DNA of 64,000 nucleotides from Hemicentrotus pulcherrimus. Lineage: Eukaryota > Echinodermata > Echinoidea > Camarodonta > Strongylocentrotidae. The notes beneath the pieces are model-generated. The model was not told where the DNA came from and ran no database searches. It worked only from the letters and a program-made list of their open reading frames with translations. Both the position numbers and the translations under genes were made by a program. The DNA lies in the NCBI GenBank assembly GCA_003118195.1, contig BEXV01000999.1:67246-131245 (forward strand), written 5' to 3'. Shown here piece after piece: positions 13,980 to 27,986 of this stretch; the first letter of the stretch is position 1; the number at the start of each line of letters is the position of its first letter.

Positions 13980-16900
13980 GTTAGAAATACAACCATAATC
14001 AGTTTCTTTATTGTTGTCGTCATCACCAATACATCGTCGTCTTCAACTTGTCATCCCCTCAATCACAATCGCCACCACCGTCACCACCATTGCAGTTATA
14101 CAGCATTGTTTTTTATAAACTAAAATATATTTGAGGTGCAGGGGCAGGGGGGGGGGGGTATGCTAAATGAATTAAGAAAAGTGGGAACAAGAAAAGGTAT
14201 AGAAGACAAATGTTGATTCATTTAATTTATTTTTCATCTTTACAGCTTCAATTCTGGCGACAGAGCGAGCAGAGATCAAACCAGAGCATAGAGATCACGA
14301 TCAGATCGGAGGATGAGAAAGTAAATGGCACCCTCACCGGCCTTAGTCCGTTTACTGCTTACGTCATCAAGGTAGGAATGACTTCATGAATATCCAAACA
14401 AAACATGACTAGTTCCTCAGAGTTATGTTGCTTCTTGCTTTATAGGATCATAACACACATTGTACTTGGTAGAAACACAGCTGGCCTACCACAGTGACGT
14501 AGACTGAGGTTTAAGTTGTCGTAGTAAGCCCATAGTGTGGTATGACATTATTAGGAAAATCCAGAAACATGTGTCCATATCCTCGCTATTCTTGAACGAA
14601 ATGTACATTAAATTTTAAATCATTGTCTTAATGATGGACAGAGATATTTGTATTCGTCAAACAAAATATCCTTAAATTCACTAAACAGTGTACAATGCAA
14701 TGTGAACACATCCATTCCTTTTATGTATTTTTAAGTTTTCTTGTAGCTCATTGGCCATATTATTTGGGGAATAAAGGAGCATACAGAAAAGATGAAGGAA
14801 AAAAAATCATCGATATCGAATTATGATTATCCCGACTGCTTATTGTATTGTAAGTCATGCATTGTTTCTTAAAACAATGATACTGCCTCGATTAAACATC
14901 AATTCATCTTGTACTTTTTTTAAAGGATCCGTTTAAAGTGAATATGATACATATCAAACCTATGTTAAATACAGTGACAAGGACTTTACCAGTACAAAAA
15001 TATATATAATCAAATTCGGTGATTAGAATAACAATTTAAGATCTAGACTTGTTGAGGAAGTTTAAGACAAAATCTTTGTTATCAAAAGTTACAGGCAACA
15101 TACAAATGTCCTTTTAACTTGTTTAATGAATAGAGTTTTTGAATCATAATCAATCGTATGCATTTGCTCAGAATTTTGTTGTTTCTCTTACTATTTTCAT
15201 TCTTATATCACCACTTTTTGAATGACTTGACATTTTATTGTCAACATACCGTCTGTTCTGTGACTAGTTGATTCAATGAGCGATATCACATTGTGAAAAA
15301 TTGGAACACAGGAAAGCAGATTGTTGATGTTCAACATTATAAAGGTTGATATTCACCATTATAAAGATGATTGACAGGATAAAAGAGCTGACAGGTTGGT
15401 CCTGTTTAGTGACACATTTTGATGTTAACAGGACAGATAAGAAAACCGTTTCAAATATAAATTTGAGAGCAGAATACAAGATGAGTCAGTATGAAAGATT
15501 GTGCAATATACTAAACACGTGTTTCGGTGACAATTGCTTTGCGGTCCATTTCTAATGCTAACCAAATTTTTTTCTCTTCAAAATTGTTGTAAACATTTTT
15601 CATAGCCGTAGCCCCATACCGAATTCCAAAAAAGTTTTAAACTTGTTTGACTAGATAAAGCTAGATTAAGGATCAAATGTGAAAATTGTCGAAATGTCGA
15701 TGTTTCATGAAGTATTTCTAAAATGTTATGGAATCAAGGGATTGGCCACCAACAAAAAGGAAAAAAAATCATAAAATGGTTTGCTTTAATTAAAAGTTCT
15801 GTCAAGCTGTCTGACAACAGAGAATCGATTTTCAACGTTGGCGGTCTTTTTTTTTCTCTTCACCCAAATCATACTTAACTTAATGAGACAACTGTTCAAC
15901 ATAATACTTCTTACACACAGCCTTCTATGGCAACAAATTATTTAAAGCCTTTTCCTTGAAATAGTAAGTTATGTGTTATAAATATTACGGATGTAGTATA
16001 GGAATTATTTGATAAAAGTAATATATGACATATCAAAGTGAGATCTAAAAACACAGGCGAGGAAGTGAGTTAGAGAGAGAGTGAGAGAGAGAGAGAGAAC
16101 GGGGAACATGGCAAAAAATATGACGTTATGATAAACAATATGAAGAAAGGAAAATGAAATATTTGTTTGAATTTCTTTTCTTCATATAATGACACAATTT
16201 TCCAAGAATCGAGATATCCCCTGACATAACTTATCAGTTATTTTGGTTTCTATAAATAGGGCTTCGCATAGCTAGAGTATTCAAAATAATATAGAAACCT
16301 CGGACATTGATTCGGAAACACCCCGCCCTACGTGATACGATGGTTTGATAATTATCTGAACAGATTTCGTCTGCCAATGTCTATACGAGTATTCAAATAA
16401 AACGTGTGTTTCAGGGGTGACATTTTATATGTCAAATTTTTCTTCAACATTAAAACAAGAAATTGAGGAAAATCATGGGAAGAGAGTCCAGAAATCAAAA
16501 TTTCCCGTGGAAATGTCACAGAGCCAACAACTCCTCCTTATCTCCGAGCTCTATCGGCAGGATCAGGCAATACAGGTGCCTTGATGACGTGTTATTTTTT
16601 GTTCGCATCTCGCGCCAAAAGTGACTGGTTCCAAGTGATCGAATATGGAAGGGTATTACCAGACGGCAATCCTGTAATTTTAGAAACATGTTCCGTACTA
16701 TCGATTGCACCCTGTAAGATCGCAATCACCTTGGCATTTCGTCAAAATTTATTGGTGAACAAACTTTATAGTAGCAGGTTTAATTAGCATAGCTGACATG
16801 TAAGAGCACAAACTTGGCCTAAGGTTGACAAATGCTCGACATTATAACATCCGCTAATGTACTTGATTTTAGAAATAGGTCACCTATCCCTAACCTAGAT

Positions 16901-19900
16901 TTTATATCTGGATCAAGCCTATGTTTCACTTTTATTTATATTTGAAAAATATGGTAAATATAGACTAGAGCTGTTCCGTGCTCTGATGTGAAGTATTTGA
17001 CATTTTGTTGACTAGAAATCAAGCGTCTAAGCATCTAAAACTGTTTGACAAGAACGCATGGTCATTTTCGAATACTGTGTCTTTTATAGGCGTGACAATA
17101 GTTAAAATGTGAGTGTTAGAATGCCAAAATAAGTATCTTTGTGTGAAACTCAGAGAGCTATATAATCTACTTTGGAAAAGTTGAGTAATGTTTTCTCAAC
17201 ATGGTTTCTATATATTATAGCCATAAAGTATATGAAATCCCCGAAATGTAAAAAAAATGAGTTTATACTCTTGTCTTTCCTAAACTATCATGTAGGTCAT
17301 AAATATAAAGATTAATACTGAGAATATCAGAATGTACTTAACTGACATGTGCTTTCGTCGATCATGTCATGTATCGTCATTGACATGCTAGGAATTTGAA
17401 AGACAACCAAGAATATTCTAAAAATATTATACGACTACTCTGTTACCATAAACAAATTCCCATGTTTGGAGTTACCTATTCTTTTAATATGTTCAATTTA
17501 CAATTTAAAAGAGATGAACTAACTGTAATTCGTTTCGCAATATATCCATTTCGGCAATAAAATATCGTGCTTCAAGTATATCTTACTTTCCCATGCAAGT
17601 GTATTTTATTGAAAATGAACAAGCATTTTTATTCATAATGATAGTAGGCTTGTTTCGCGTCTTGCAAGATTGATAGTACGTATACTGTGATGAACACTGA
17701 AAATAGGAATTGATATTGGAAATAATTGTGTTCATATTTCTCTTGAATTTCGCTAGGTCCGTGGAGTGACCAGTGCAGGACCGGGAGACTGGAGTGATGA
17801 GATCAATGTGGGGACCAGCGAAGGACGTGAGTAATATTGGCATTTCTTTAATGACTGTATGGTTAATTGCTAGATTTTTAATCTAAACAAATTGATTTTA
17901 ATACCGAGAACGAACTTGAGTCATTTGTAATGCCTGTGCAAAGCTGTTTATTCGCCATTGTGTTACACAAATGTACTGAACACGAAAGAAGCCATCGCTG
18001 TTACACCGCAAATAATAACTGGTAATAACGCAGTACTTTATGCATCGAATTGATGTATGATTTGACATTTGGAAGATATAAAGACAATAGCAGTCACTAA
18101 TTTCTCCCTCCATCAAGCGGGCCATGTCACAGTGTCATCCTATCTCATTATTTCCATTTCAGACCCCGAGCATGACTCATGAATGGACATAGATCCATCT
18201 TTCAATCAGAACTTTGTCTCGACACCACAAATTAATGACAATAGTTGAGTCACGGGCTACCCCAATATTCACCAAATAACGGTTTTGAAGCAAAAGAGCT
18301 TTAAATTACTGAATCTCACGCTTGAGTAATATTGATCTCAAACACCAAGGAGCAAATAAACGCACATACACAGCGCGCTCTTCGCGATCGCCCGTCCGTA
18401 TCATATGGCGCCTTCGCAGTTCGGTCAGCGGACGCCACGCGCTGCTCAGTTGTCACGTGATAGATTGATCGCGGATTGTGATTGGTTCCTTGCTGAATGG
18501 AAGAATGCCGGGCGCCAATCAGTGAAGGACAAAGGCGCCAATTCTCTTATGGTCTAAATATGTTATTAAAAGAATTGATGGAGGATTGCATGAGTGACTT
18601 TGTGAAACGGATTTGAGAGTATTATGCCATGATTCAGCAATTGATTTATAACTTTATCCATGCCAATCGCATACTCATAGTGCTTTGAATCGTACAGTAA
18701 TAAGCAGTATAATTCTGTGTACAGATCGGGTGAAAAGAATAACTTAACAAAAATGATCAATAACCGTTGTAATCGTATTTATATGGAACGGCTTAAATTC
18801 TAACGAGAGTGAGAGGAAAAGCAGAAGAAAAAGAAGGAGGGAAAGAAAGATACAACAGATGAGGAGAGAGAGAGAGGGAGAGAGAGAGAGAGAGAGAGAT
18901 GGGAGAGGGGTCATGCAAAGGTGAAAAAGCAAAGACGATAAAAAATGACCTAGGATATTGTTTATTTCCCATTTTGGCCAGAGTGGTTTACCATAAATAG
19001 TCTATAGCTGTTATTTGACCCTTATTAATCAGAAATTAATTTGTTTGTTCCTCAAACTCTGTCTGCCCATCTCATTTTGATCTTAGCCTAAAACAGACCT
19101 TATATCTGAGTGTTTTTCCTTTTAATATATTTGAATAGAGATGGGAGAGAGAGCGAGAAAGAGAGAGAGAGAGAGAGAGTGAGAGAGTGAGAGAAAGAGA
19201 GAAAGAGACTACTACATAGAATCGTTATGAGTGTCCATTGATTTCCGTTCGTTATATCTTCTTCGACAATTTCTTCATGATTACAATACTTTTTGATGAT
19301 GTTATAAACGACATTATATGCAATTTGTATCCATTGTCATTATCATGATTATTGTCACCAATATGATGAGTTTAAGTTCAGTGGGTTCTATCGAGGTTAT
19401 CTTTTATTGGTAACACTTTATCATTTGTCCAAACTGAGTAAATGAAATTATAACCGTTCCGATCCTCATGCCGAATGTAGAAGGTTTATTAGAAACTGAG
19501 TGGTTCGTGGATTTCATGAGGGATAACAAAGAGATCTACACGAGTACAGAAAATCGCAGATAATCATCTCATGTTCCATTATAGACCTTGCCATTGCAAA
19601 GTTTACTTTTAAATCTCCCAATGAAATCGTCGCAAGCATTGAGGCTATAAAAATGTGATGATCAACATATTTATTTAATACTATTTTTTATCCTCGTGAT
19701 TTCGTGAAAATTTGTGGTCACTCAGCCTTTCAGATTTTATTTTGAAGGATGAGATTGCGTAATACTCGACAAAAGCGTGGTTGCCCTTGTTTCCTCAATT
19801 ATATCATGACGTGAAACTTTCAAACGTGCATAGCAAGGACATGAATGAAAAACAGAAGAATTTACCAAATAAGTTTAAATAAGGTAAATTCGATCGTGTC

Positions 19901-22900
19901 AATGGTGATCCTAAAAAGGAATTCTGGACATTATTTAACTTCATATAATTCTAATAAACGATAGAGCATTTACATTCGCCTATGCATCATGATACTTCAA
20001 CAAAATTCGTTAAGTTACGCATAAAACTCCCAATAAGTTTAATATCACTGTTAAAGCAGTAAATGTTGTTATTATGCGATTTGAGTTTGCATATTTCCTG
20101 TTGTATGGTTTAAAGTTATTGACATGATTCAGTTGGAATCGTTCTGGTGACCGATGAACAATATTCACTACGTTTTAAACATTTTTAAAAATGTAGGACC
20201 TGGCATGTGTATGGTCAAAAGATACTGTTTTAGAGTTAGATCAATTTTTCTTAATATATTTCAAAGAACTGTGGATTCGTTGATTTTTGATTAATATTAA
20301 GCTTCATTCTAAATTCTCTTAGTATTGAGTTGTATAATCTGTGAAGGCGTGTCTCTCCTTAACAATATAAGGCAGTAACTTTTCATCAAATCTGTATTCA
20401 TTGTACTTAGGATCTTATTTGTTTCATGAAATACGACGTTTAATCCTCACAGTTGCACGGTTAGCGTGAAAAACACCCAGTTGAACATCTGTAAACTGAG
20501 GTAAGAGTGTTATGATTAAAGGCTTGTTAAACGTAAAACCCTGTTAAAGGCCCACTGCACTACTTGTAGCTACCTGCGCCCTCTCTATAACAAACAGTGC
20601 CTAATCGGTGACCATTGGTCCCCCATCATCCTCTTTTTCTTATGTTAACTGAGAGCTGAGTTAATGAGATAACCACCTGTCCAGTGACCTTGCAGGGCGC
20701 TATTATCCCTCCTGTAAACTATGGCAGATAAGCTTTAAATCATTGAGATGTTCCGGTGTTTAAGGACTTCATGAGGGATAACAACGAGATCTAACTTTTC
20801 ACCAAGGTCTAACTTCCGATTTAAAGGAGTATCAGGGTTAGAAGGGGTATCGATCATCTCATCAAAGACTTGATCATCACCTCCACCGAACGGCGGCGCC
20901 TCCCGGGGCAAACTTAACCCCCTTTAAGTCGATTTCCTTACCCCTTGGATAATCCTAAGTCAACCATGCAAGCCTGGTAATACCTCAACTCCGAATCACA
21001 CGGTTGTGGAATGGCAACTTAAAGAGCTCGTTATGTTTCCTCCTTCGTAATTCGTAGCTTTAAGAGCGACTTTCCACTAGCATCAGTGACCCGTGGTGAA
21101 ACTGGGTTATCTCGGCAAAAAGTCAACTCCAATATAAATATTACAGACCCTCGTAAACATATTCAAACGTCTTACATGCATGTGATAGGCTGATGTTCCA
21201 ACATAAGTTTGAAAGCCAATTTCTCTTGTTTCAGCTCTTTTGATGCTGTAATCGTTCAAATTGAGTGAGAGTATCTGGGGGTTAAGGAACTCGGTAGGTC
21301 TAGCTGGGTTACCTACCCGATTAACTTAAATCCTGCTAATCAACTGGTTTAGGAAGTAAAGCGAGAACTTGAGTTGAAGGAGAGGTATTAATTATGCATA
21401 CAAGCATACAATTCATGATGTGTAGTTGTTTTGATGGTGACCCGTTTAGATGACTGAAGTCTTGAATAAGGAAATTTGAAAATCCTTCTTTAGATTAATT
21501 TCATATTAGTGATTATGTTTGTTATTCAATACACAGACGAGTAAGCTATCCCTTTAACGGCATACATTTGATTTCATTAAGAAACCTTAGACGCCCGAAA
21601 CATGAAACCCCGCCCTATTAACGTACCGGAAGCTCTTATTCATGTCACGACCTTCCGTTAACCTACCTCCACTTCCGGTTGCCATGATTGACATAGCCTA
21701 CCTGTGCTCGGTACCCCCTTTTCCCCCACCCTATTGCTGCTGGGTAGGCGGGAAGGGGCCGCTAAAATTTCACTTCAATTTCACTTCATGGTACAAAATA
21801 AACTCCCTTTTCTTCTGCCGCTGTTCAACGCCAACATAAAAATCTGATCATTTCCCAAAACGCATACTCTCTCAGGCTTCGCTGTGCAGTCAGCAGTGGT
21901 CTAGCCAGGAAGAGGTGGTCGGGGGATATCCCCATCAAGGAACAAGTGCAACAAATTAAATGGAAATATCTTAAAGTCACTTTAGTAGAAATTAAATGTA
22001 TTAGAATGTCATCCGTCTATAATTTTCGCCTCCTTACGGTTTAAGCACATGACTTGAATTGCAAAGGTCGTGGTTCTATCCCCGATACAGCAATAATGTC
22101 CTTTGGCAAGGCATTAATCTTTATTTTCCACACTCAACCCAGGTGAGAAAAAATGGGTATACCTGGCAGGAATTAATTCCTTGAAATGCTGGAGCGCTGT
22201 AATGGCAGCTAGGCTAAAGCCAGGGTAGAAATTATTGCGCCTCGGAATATAATTTCTAGATAGACGGTGCTATAGAAATGACTACAATTATTATCAATTG
22301 TTATTATTATTCATATCATGCTTTCCATTATTACGTATGCTTTGTATCGGTTTTTAGATAAACGTATTTTAGGTGTGTAAAAGATAACCTTAAAAGACAA
22401 GTTGGGTGATAATAATGTTTTAAACACGAAACCAGACAATCTTTCACCTTGCTGACCGCCAGGATTTTGTTTAAAAAGAAGTTTTTGCCCATTGCCAATA
22501 TCCGATGACGTATAGCGACTATTGGTGTCTGGTTTCTACAAAGGATCATGTCCATATATGGTATGAAGGTCACTTTTGTCTTGTTTGACTGTTCTCAAAG
22601 TGACCTGCTTTTGAACAAACGTGTACTGTAAAAAAATGTTTAGTGAAAACAATGGTTAAGGTTGTACCTTATTTCATTGTCAATTCTGTAATAACGAACG
22701 GAGAAAATCACTTTTTGTTAAATTGAAAAACACTAGAGATTTATGCAAAATGAATGAGTCAGCATTATAAAAGTTCATCGTAAGAAACCCTGCTGAAACA
22801 AAAAAGTCATAACTTTTTTACTACTACTTTTTATTTTGACAGTCATTTCACTAGGCGATTTGTAGTTTTCTTCTTTTTATTTTATTGTATTTTCTTCTTC

Positions 22901-25887
22901 TTCTTCTTCTTCTTTCTTTCTTCTTCTTCTTTTTTATGTAATGCTTTGTTACGGTCCGTAAAACACTTTATTTGAATAAAGTTTCGTCATAATTGCCAAT
23001 TTTTAAATCATTATGATTAAGAACATCTACCAACTGTTTCTGTTCAATGTTAGTAGCCGGTATCAATGATATTTTAAGCTTAAGCTTGTTATTATACCTA
23101 ATGTCTTATGATTATACGTGATGTAGCATTGTCTTGGTTCCAAAGCTATTTGTTTGACAGGACTCAATTTGTTGTAGTGAATGGTACTAATTCTTAACTT
23201 GCTTCTATTAAATATGGTGTACCTCAGGGTTCTGTTCTTGGTCCCCTGTTGTTTCTGATATATATAAATGATATAATACACTCATCAACATTATTCTCAT
23301 ACTCACTTTTTGCTGATGATACCAGCTTGCTGTTGGCTGATAAGAAGGCTGAAGATTTATTACTAATTGCGAATCAAGAGATTCAGAAACTGTATGCATG
23401 GTANNNNNNNNNNNNNNNNNNNNNNNNNNNNNNNNNNNNNNNNNNNNNNNNNNNNNNNNNNNNNNNNNNNNNNNNNNNNNNNNNNNNNNNNNNNNNNNNN
23501 NNNNNNNNNNNNNNNNNNNNNNNNNNNNNNNNNNNNNNNNNNNNNNNNNNNNNNNNNNNNNNNNNNNNNNNNNNNNNNNNNNNNNNNNNNNNNNNNNNNN
23601 NNNNNNNNNNNNNNNNNNNNNNNNNNNNNNNNNNNNNNNNNNNNNNNNNNNNNNNNNNNNNNNNNNNNNNNNNNNNNNNNNNNNNNNNNNNNNNNNNNNN
23701 NNNNNNNNNNNNNNNNNNNNNNNNNNNNNNNNNNNNNNNNNNNNNNNNNNNNNNNNNNNNNNNNNNNNNNNNNNNNNNNNNNNNNNNNNNNNNNNNNNNN
23801 NNNNNNNNNNNNNNNNNNNNNNNNNNNNNNNNNNNNNNNNNNNNNNNNNNNNNNNNNNNNTTTTTTATGTAATGCTTTGTTACGGTCCGTAAAACACTTT
23901 ATTTGAATAAAGTTTCGTCATAATTCCCAATTGTTAAATCATTATGATTAAGAACATCTACCAACTGTTTCTGTTCAATGTTAGTAGCTGGTATCAATGA
24001 TATTTTAAGCTTAAGCTTGTTATTATACCTAATGTCTTATGATTATCATGCTACACAGCTCCATGAAAGAACATAGACGAACAAAATGATGATACGATAC
24101 TGGTATTCAAAATAACATTAAATGTAAGCCTAAAAGGTCGATCTACCATGCTTTCTTAATTTGAAAGTGCTGACGCCCGAATACAAATACATAACATGGA
24201 ATCGTATTCCCTGAAATGAAATGAAACGAAACTACAATACGTTTATCTGTTTTTTTGTCTGTGTTTGATTTCTTATCAGTTGAGCGTCATAGCATCTTAT
24301 CATTAACAATAGTCTGTTTCCATTATGGCATTGTTCAACTTTATAGGTGCCTGGAAAGACTGTCGTGTCGGGTGTACTATATTTCGTACGCCATAGCCAG
24401 GCACAGCTGAAGTCAAGTGGCATGAAGATGATCACTTAACAGGATACTAAATGATTATTAGTCTCGGAAGACAGAGTGCATCGGATGTTCGACCTAATAC
24501 TGAAAATATAGAATAAAAGTCGTTTTCATTTTTTAATCTCCACCTCTTTTCAATTTTCTCCTGATATAACAACTTTAAATCTTATTTTGCGTTGTGATCT
24601 TCCTGAGGCCTTCTCTCTTTCTCGCTATCTATCTCGATTCATCTCTCTCTCTTTCTCTCCCTCCCTTTCTCTCCCTTACCCGCCCCTTATGGCAGATATA
24701 TAATATTATAAATAGAATAATTAATAATTGATAAATGGAATGATACAATTGTAAGCAAACGTGTATTGTTGATTTTTTTTATAAAGTGAAGCAATGGGCA
24801 CATGAGTTCAAATATGCAGTTCAAGTGAGTTGATCATGATTTTATTTTATTTTTCAATGCGTATGCATTGCAAAGAACAAGACCTTAATTATTTATCATT
24901 ATGAATCCGGTCTTTGCTGTGCGTTGCTTTTGGTGTGCGTGGTCTTTGGTGTGCGCGGCCTTTGGTGTTCGTGGCCTTCGGTGTGCGTGGCGCTTAAGAT
25001 AAGAATGCCTCAAGAAAAGAAGTGCTTATCTCATTGACAATGCAAGCACAACTGTCACAAATTATTTGGCGTGGCTCCCGTACTTTTGGGCAGTGAAAGT
25101 AAAAGTATTACTCCAATTACGGTAAGACAATGCCTCCGATCAGTTATGGCACGAATTATGACGTTTGTGCTTACAAAAGAAAGAAAGAAAGAAAGCGATT
25201 AGTAGAAAGGAGACGGTTAGAAATTGATAAGGATTCCAACAATGTCAGGAAATGGTGAACTGCTACCCAAGTTGAAAGGTGATGTGGATTCTGTTTCGCA
25301 TATGGGAATCATCATTTACGTAATTTGCCCGAATCTGGAGAGAAAACCTGACCAAATTGGACGCAAAGTTTAATGTCCTCGATTGAAAACATAAGTGGGA
25401 AAGCCAAGTTTCATTACGTACTTCATGTCTCGGCTCTGACATCGAGACCATGAAAACGTGGGCTGAAAGTTCGTAGCGTCTTGCCAAATATTCTCAGATT
25501 CAACATCCCAGCCAGCATAGCTTCCGTGTGCTTGTTCTTACGTCGTCGTTCAATGGACAAACGTCCAGGATTTCAAGAGAAGTTCATGCGAAACTGGACC
25601 ACGTATGAACTAAAGAAAAAATGCTTAACAGATGAACGAGAGGTGTGAAATAGATTACACAGAAATTCATCGCAATCGTTGTACAATAAGACAACATCGC
25701 TTGGCAAAGGACTGTGCATTTTTTCTCTCATAGTTTTTCCCTCAAGTATTTAAAACAAGGCAATCTTTTCATTAGTTTGTGGAAGAAAATTTCAGAAGAG
25801 GAGAAATTAAAATAATGGGGAGAGAAAGACAGAGAGAGAGAGAGACAGAGAGAGAGACAGATACAGAGACAGATACAGAGAGTAAAT

Positions 25888-25919
<32 letters not shown>

Positions 25920-27940
25920 GTGTGTGTGTGTGTGTGGGAGAGAGCGAGAGAGAGGGGGTACATAAGAGCGTGAGCGGAAAAGAGATAAAAAGATTTAGTA
26001 TAAACAGACAAAGATACATTTTTATTTATTTTTTTGGAGGGGGAAGGGGAGAGGTTAGTTGATTCGAGAAATAAAAATAAAATATAGACAGTGTAATTTG
26101 GAACTATAGGCATGGTATAGGCAAATATTACGTAATAGTCCCCTACCTTCCACTGGAAAATATGTCTACTTAACTTCCTTTTAATTACAAATTAATTTGC
26201 ACATGCCGACTTTCCATCTACTGGTTGTCTGTCGAGGAGACATTCGGATGAAAATTAATTGGATACAATTAATTTCACGTCGTTGAAGAAAATGTCCGCG
26301 GGGAGAGAACCAGTAAGTGAGATTTTACCACAACGTGTTTATTTAGAAGTATTTCTTCGAAAGCTAAATGAATTAGGAGGTAAATTAACACACGAGACGT
26401 TGTAGAAATATTGGTTCACCGATATCGACGAAGACTGTATATTGTATCCGTCATGCTAATCTGATATTAGCAATATTTTTTAGCTTGGTCCGTAGTAATG
26501 TCCATCTTTTCTATTTATCTAGATTTCCTCATATTACATTCACATTATAGTAGGTTAAACTCATTAAAATATTCAATACATTTACATTTGAGGAAATACT
26601 TGTAGGCACAATATTCCCAATATAAAATGGACTCGAACTGTGAGATATACCGACGTTAATATTGCCCGGTAGTGCATATACAGGGTAAGATGTTTTTGGT
26701 AAATATAGATGCGGCCCAGAAAGCATTGTTTCGATCAAACATTGTTGAATGTTTTGCTCCAGGCTTTGTCACCAGGTCTAAATTCGTTGTTGGTTATGTT
26801 TCTTGGGTAATTTCTATCATGTTGAAAATTATTAATATTGCACTTTTTGTGTTGATATCAATAAAGGCCTACAAACCTGCATTACACAACAAAAAATCAT
26901 ATGTCATTGATTTGAAGCCTATTGAGAAATCCACTTTTTTACATTGAACTGATGTAAATAAATAAAACAGTGATTAATTTTGATCTTAACACTTCTAACG
27001 CCTTTTCGGTACGTTCTTATATAAATTTACAATACAGAGATATATACAAAATCCTGCACTCAAAGCTATTCAAAGACGAGAAATTCATTTTTTCGTCATG
27101 TCTGCCCCCTTCATAGAGAGCTCCGCGATTATTATCTATAAGCTTACTTCAAGCAAATTTACATGTCTTATGTAACTTATTTGTTTTGTTGTTTTTGTTG
27201 CAAATTTTTACTTTTCCATTTTATATTTCACATATATCATATTTCATTTGATTTTATTTGTTCATTTCTAAAGATCTATTTGCTTTCATTTTTTCATTGT
27301 TAATTCATTTCAGAATTTTATTAAGTTATTCCTTTCATTTTACTTCTTTGTATGAGGGAGAGGTATACTATCTGGCGACTCGGAGAGAGCCCACGATTCT
27401 TCGACCATTGTCCATGCTCTGAGTCACACCTATATCCGATAGGGTTTAATTAAAACTGATCACCGCTCAGTAGACGTGCATTCATCACAGGATCGGCCGT
27501 TCCTCCGCTTTCCTACTGGTAGTGGGCGCGAGGAGTGGTTCGCCGAACTCGTGAATAATGAAAATTTATCGCTTTACCAATTTCATCGGGCAAGGTTATG
27601 GGATGAGCGAATATAGATGATGACATCATTTTTGTTTGGACGATGGCGGTGATGGTAGAAGCCAATTCATCGTCATGATGAGATAAACCAACAAACTGTT
27701 GCTTTTGTTTAATCATGATCGAGAATATATCAGTTAGAGTCGTATAACGTCTAGCATGGTTATGTTCTATTTGTCATCTAGCTATAGCTTCCAATCTCAG
27801 TTAATGGTAGTCTTTTGTTTATCTTTGTAATGTACTCTTTCAATCCTAAACATAGCGCTCTTATGTACTCTTTTTGTAGAATACATTGATCGATGTTTCT
27901 GTTGAGCACTATAATAGTGTGTCACCCCCTCCCGCCCTGT

Positions 27941-27986
<46 letters not shown>

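Noticed and set aside
22025..22110. tRNA gene
   Set aside because: A- and B-box-like sequences are present, but the B box is degenerate and no cloverleaf can be completed; a tRNA-derived SINE fits better.
24909..24988. CRISPR-like array
   Set aside because: Units are contiguous with no spacers, in a eukaryotic intron; an ordinary minisatellite.
25728..26113. Several overlapping 60-110-codon frames on both strands
   Set aside because: They translate GA, CA and TG microsatellites into low-complexity Ser/Leu or Arg/Glu and His/Thr runs; no gene.
26672..26947. 91-codon frame with hydrophobic segments, considered as a signal-peptide exon for a downstream gene
   Set aside because: The hydrophobic part is internal and late, and no phase-1 donor follows a suitable signal peptide.
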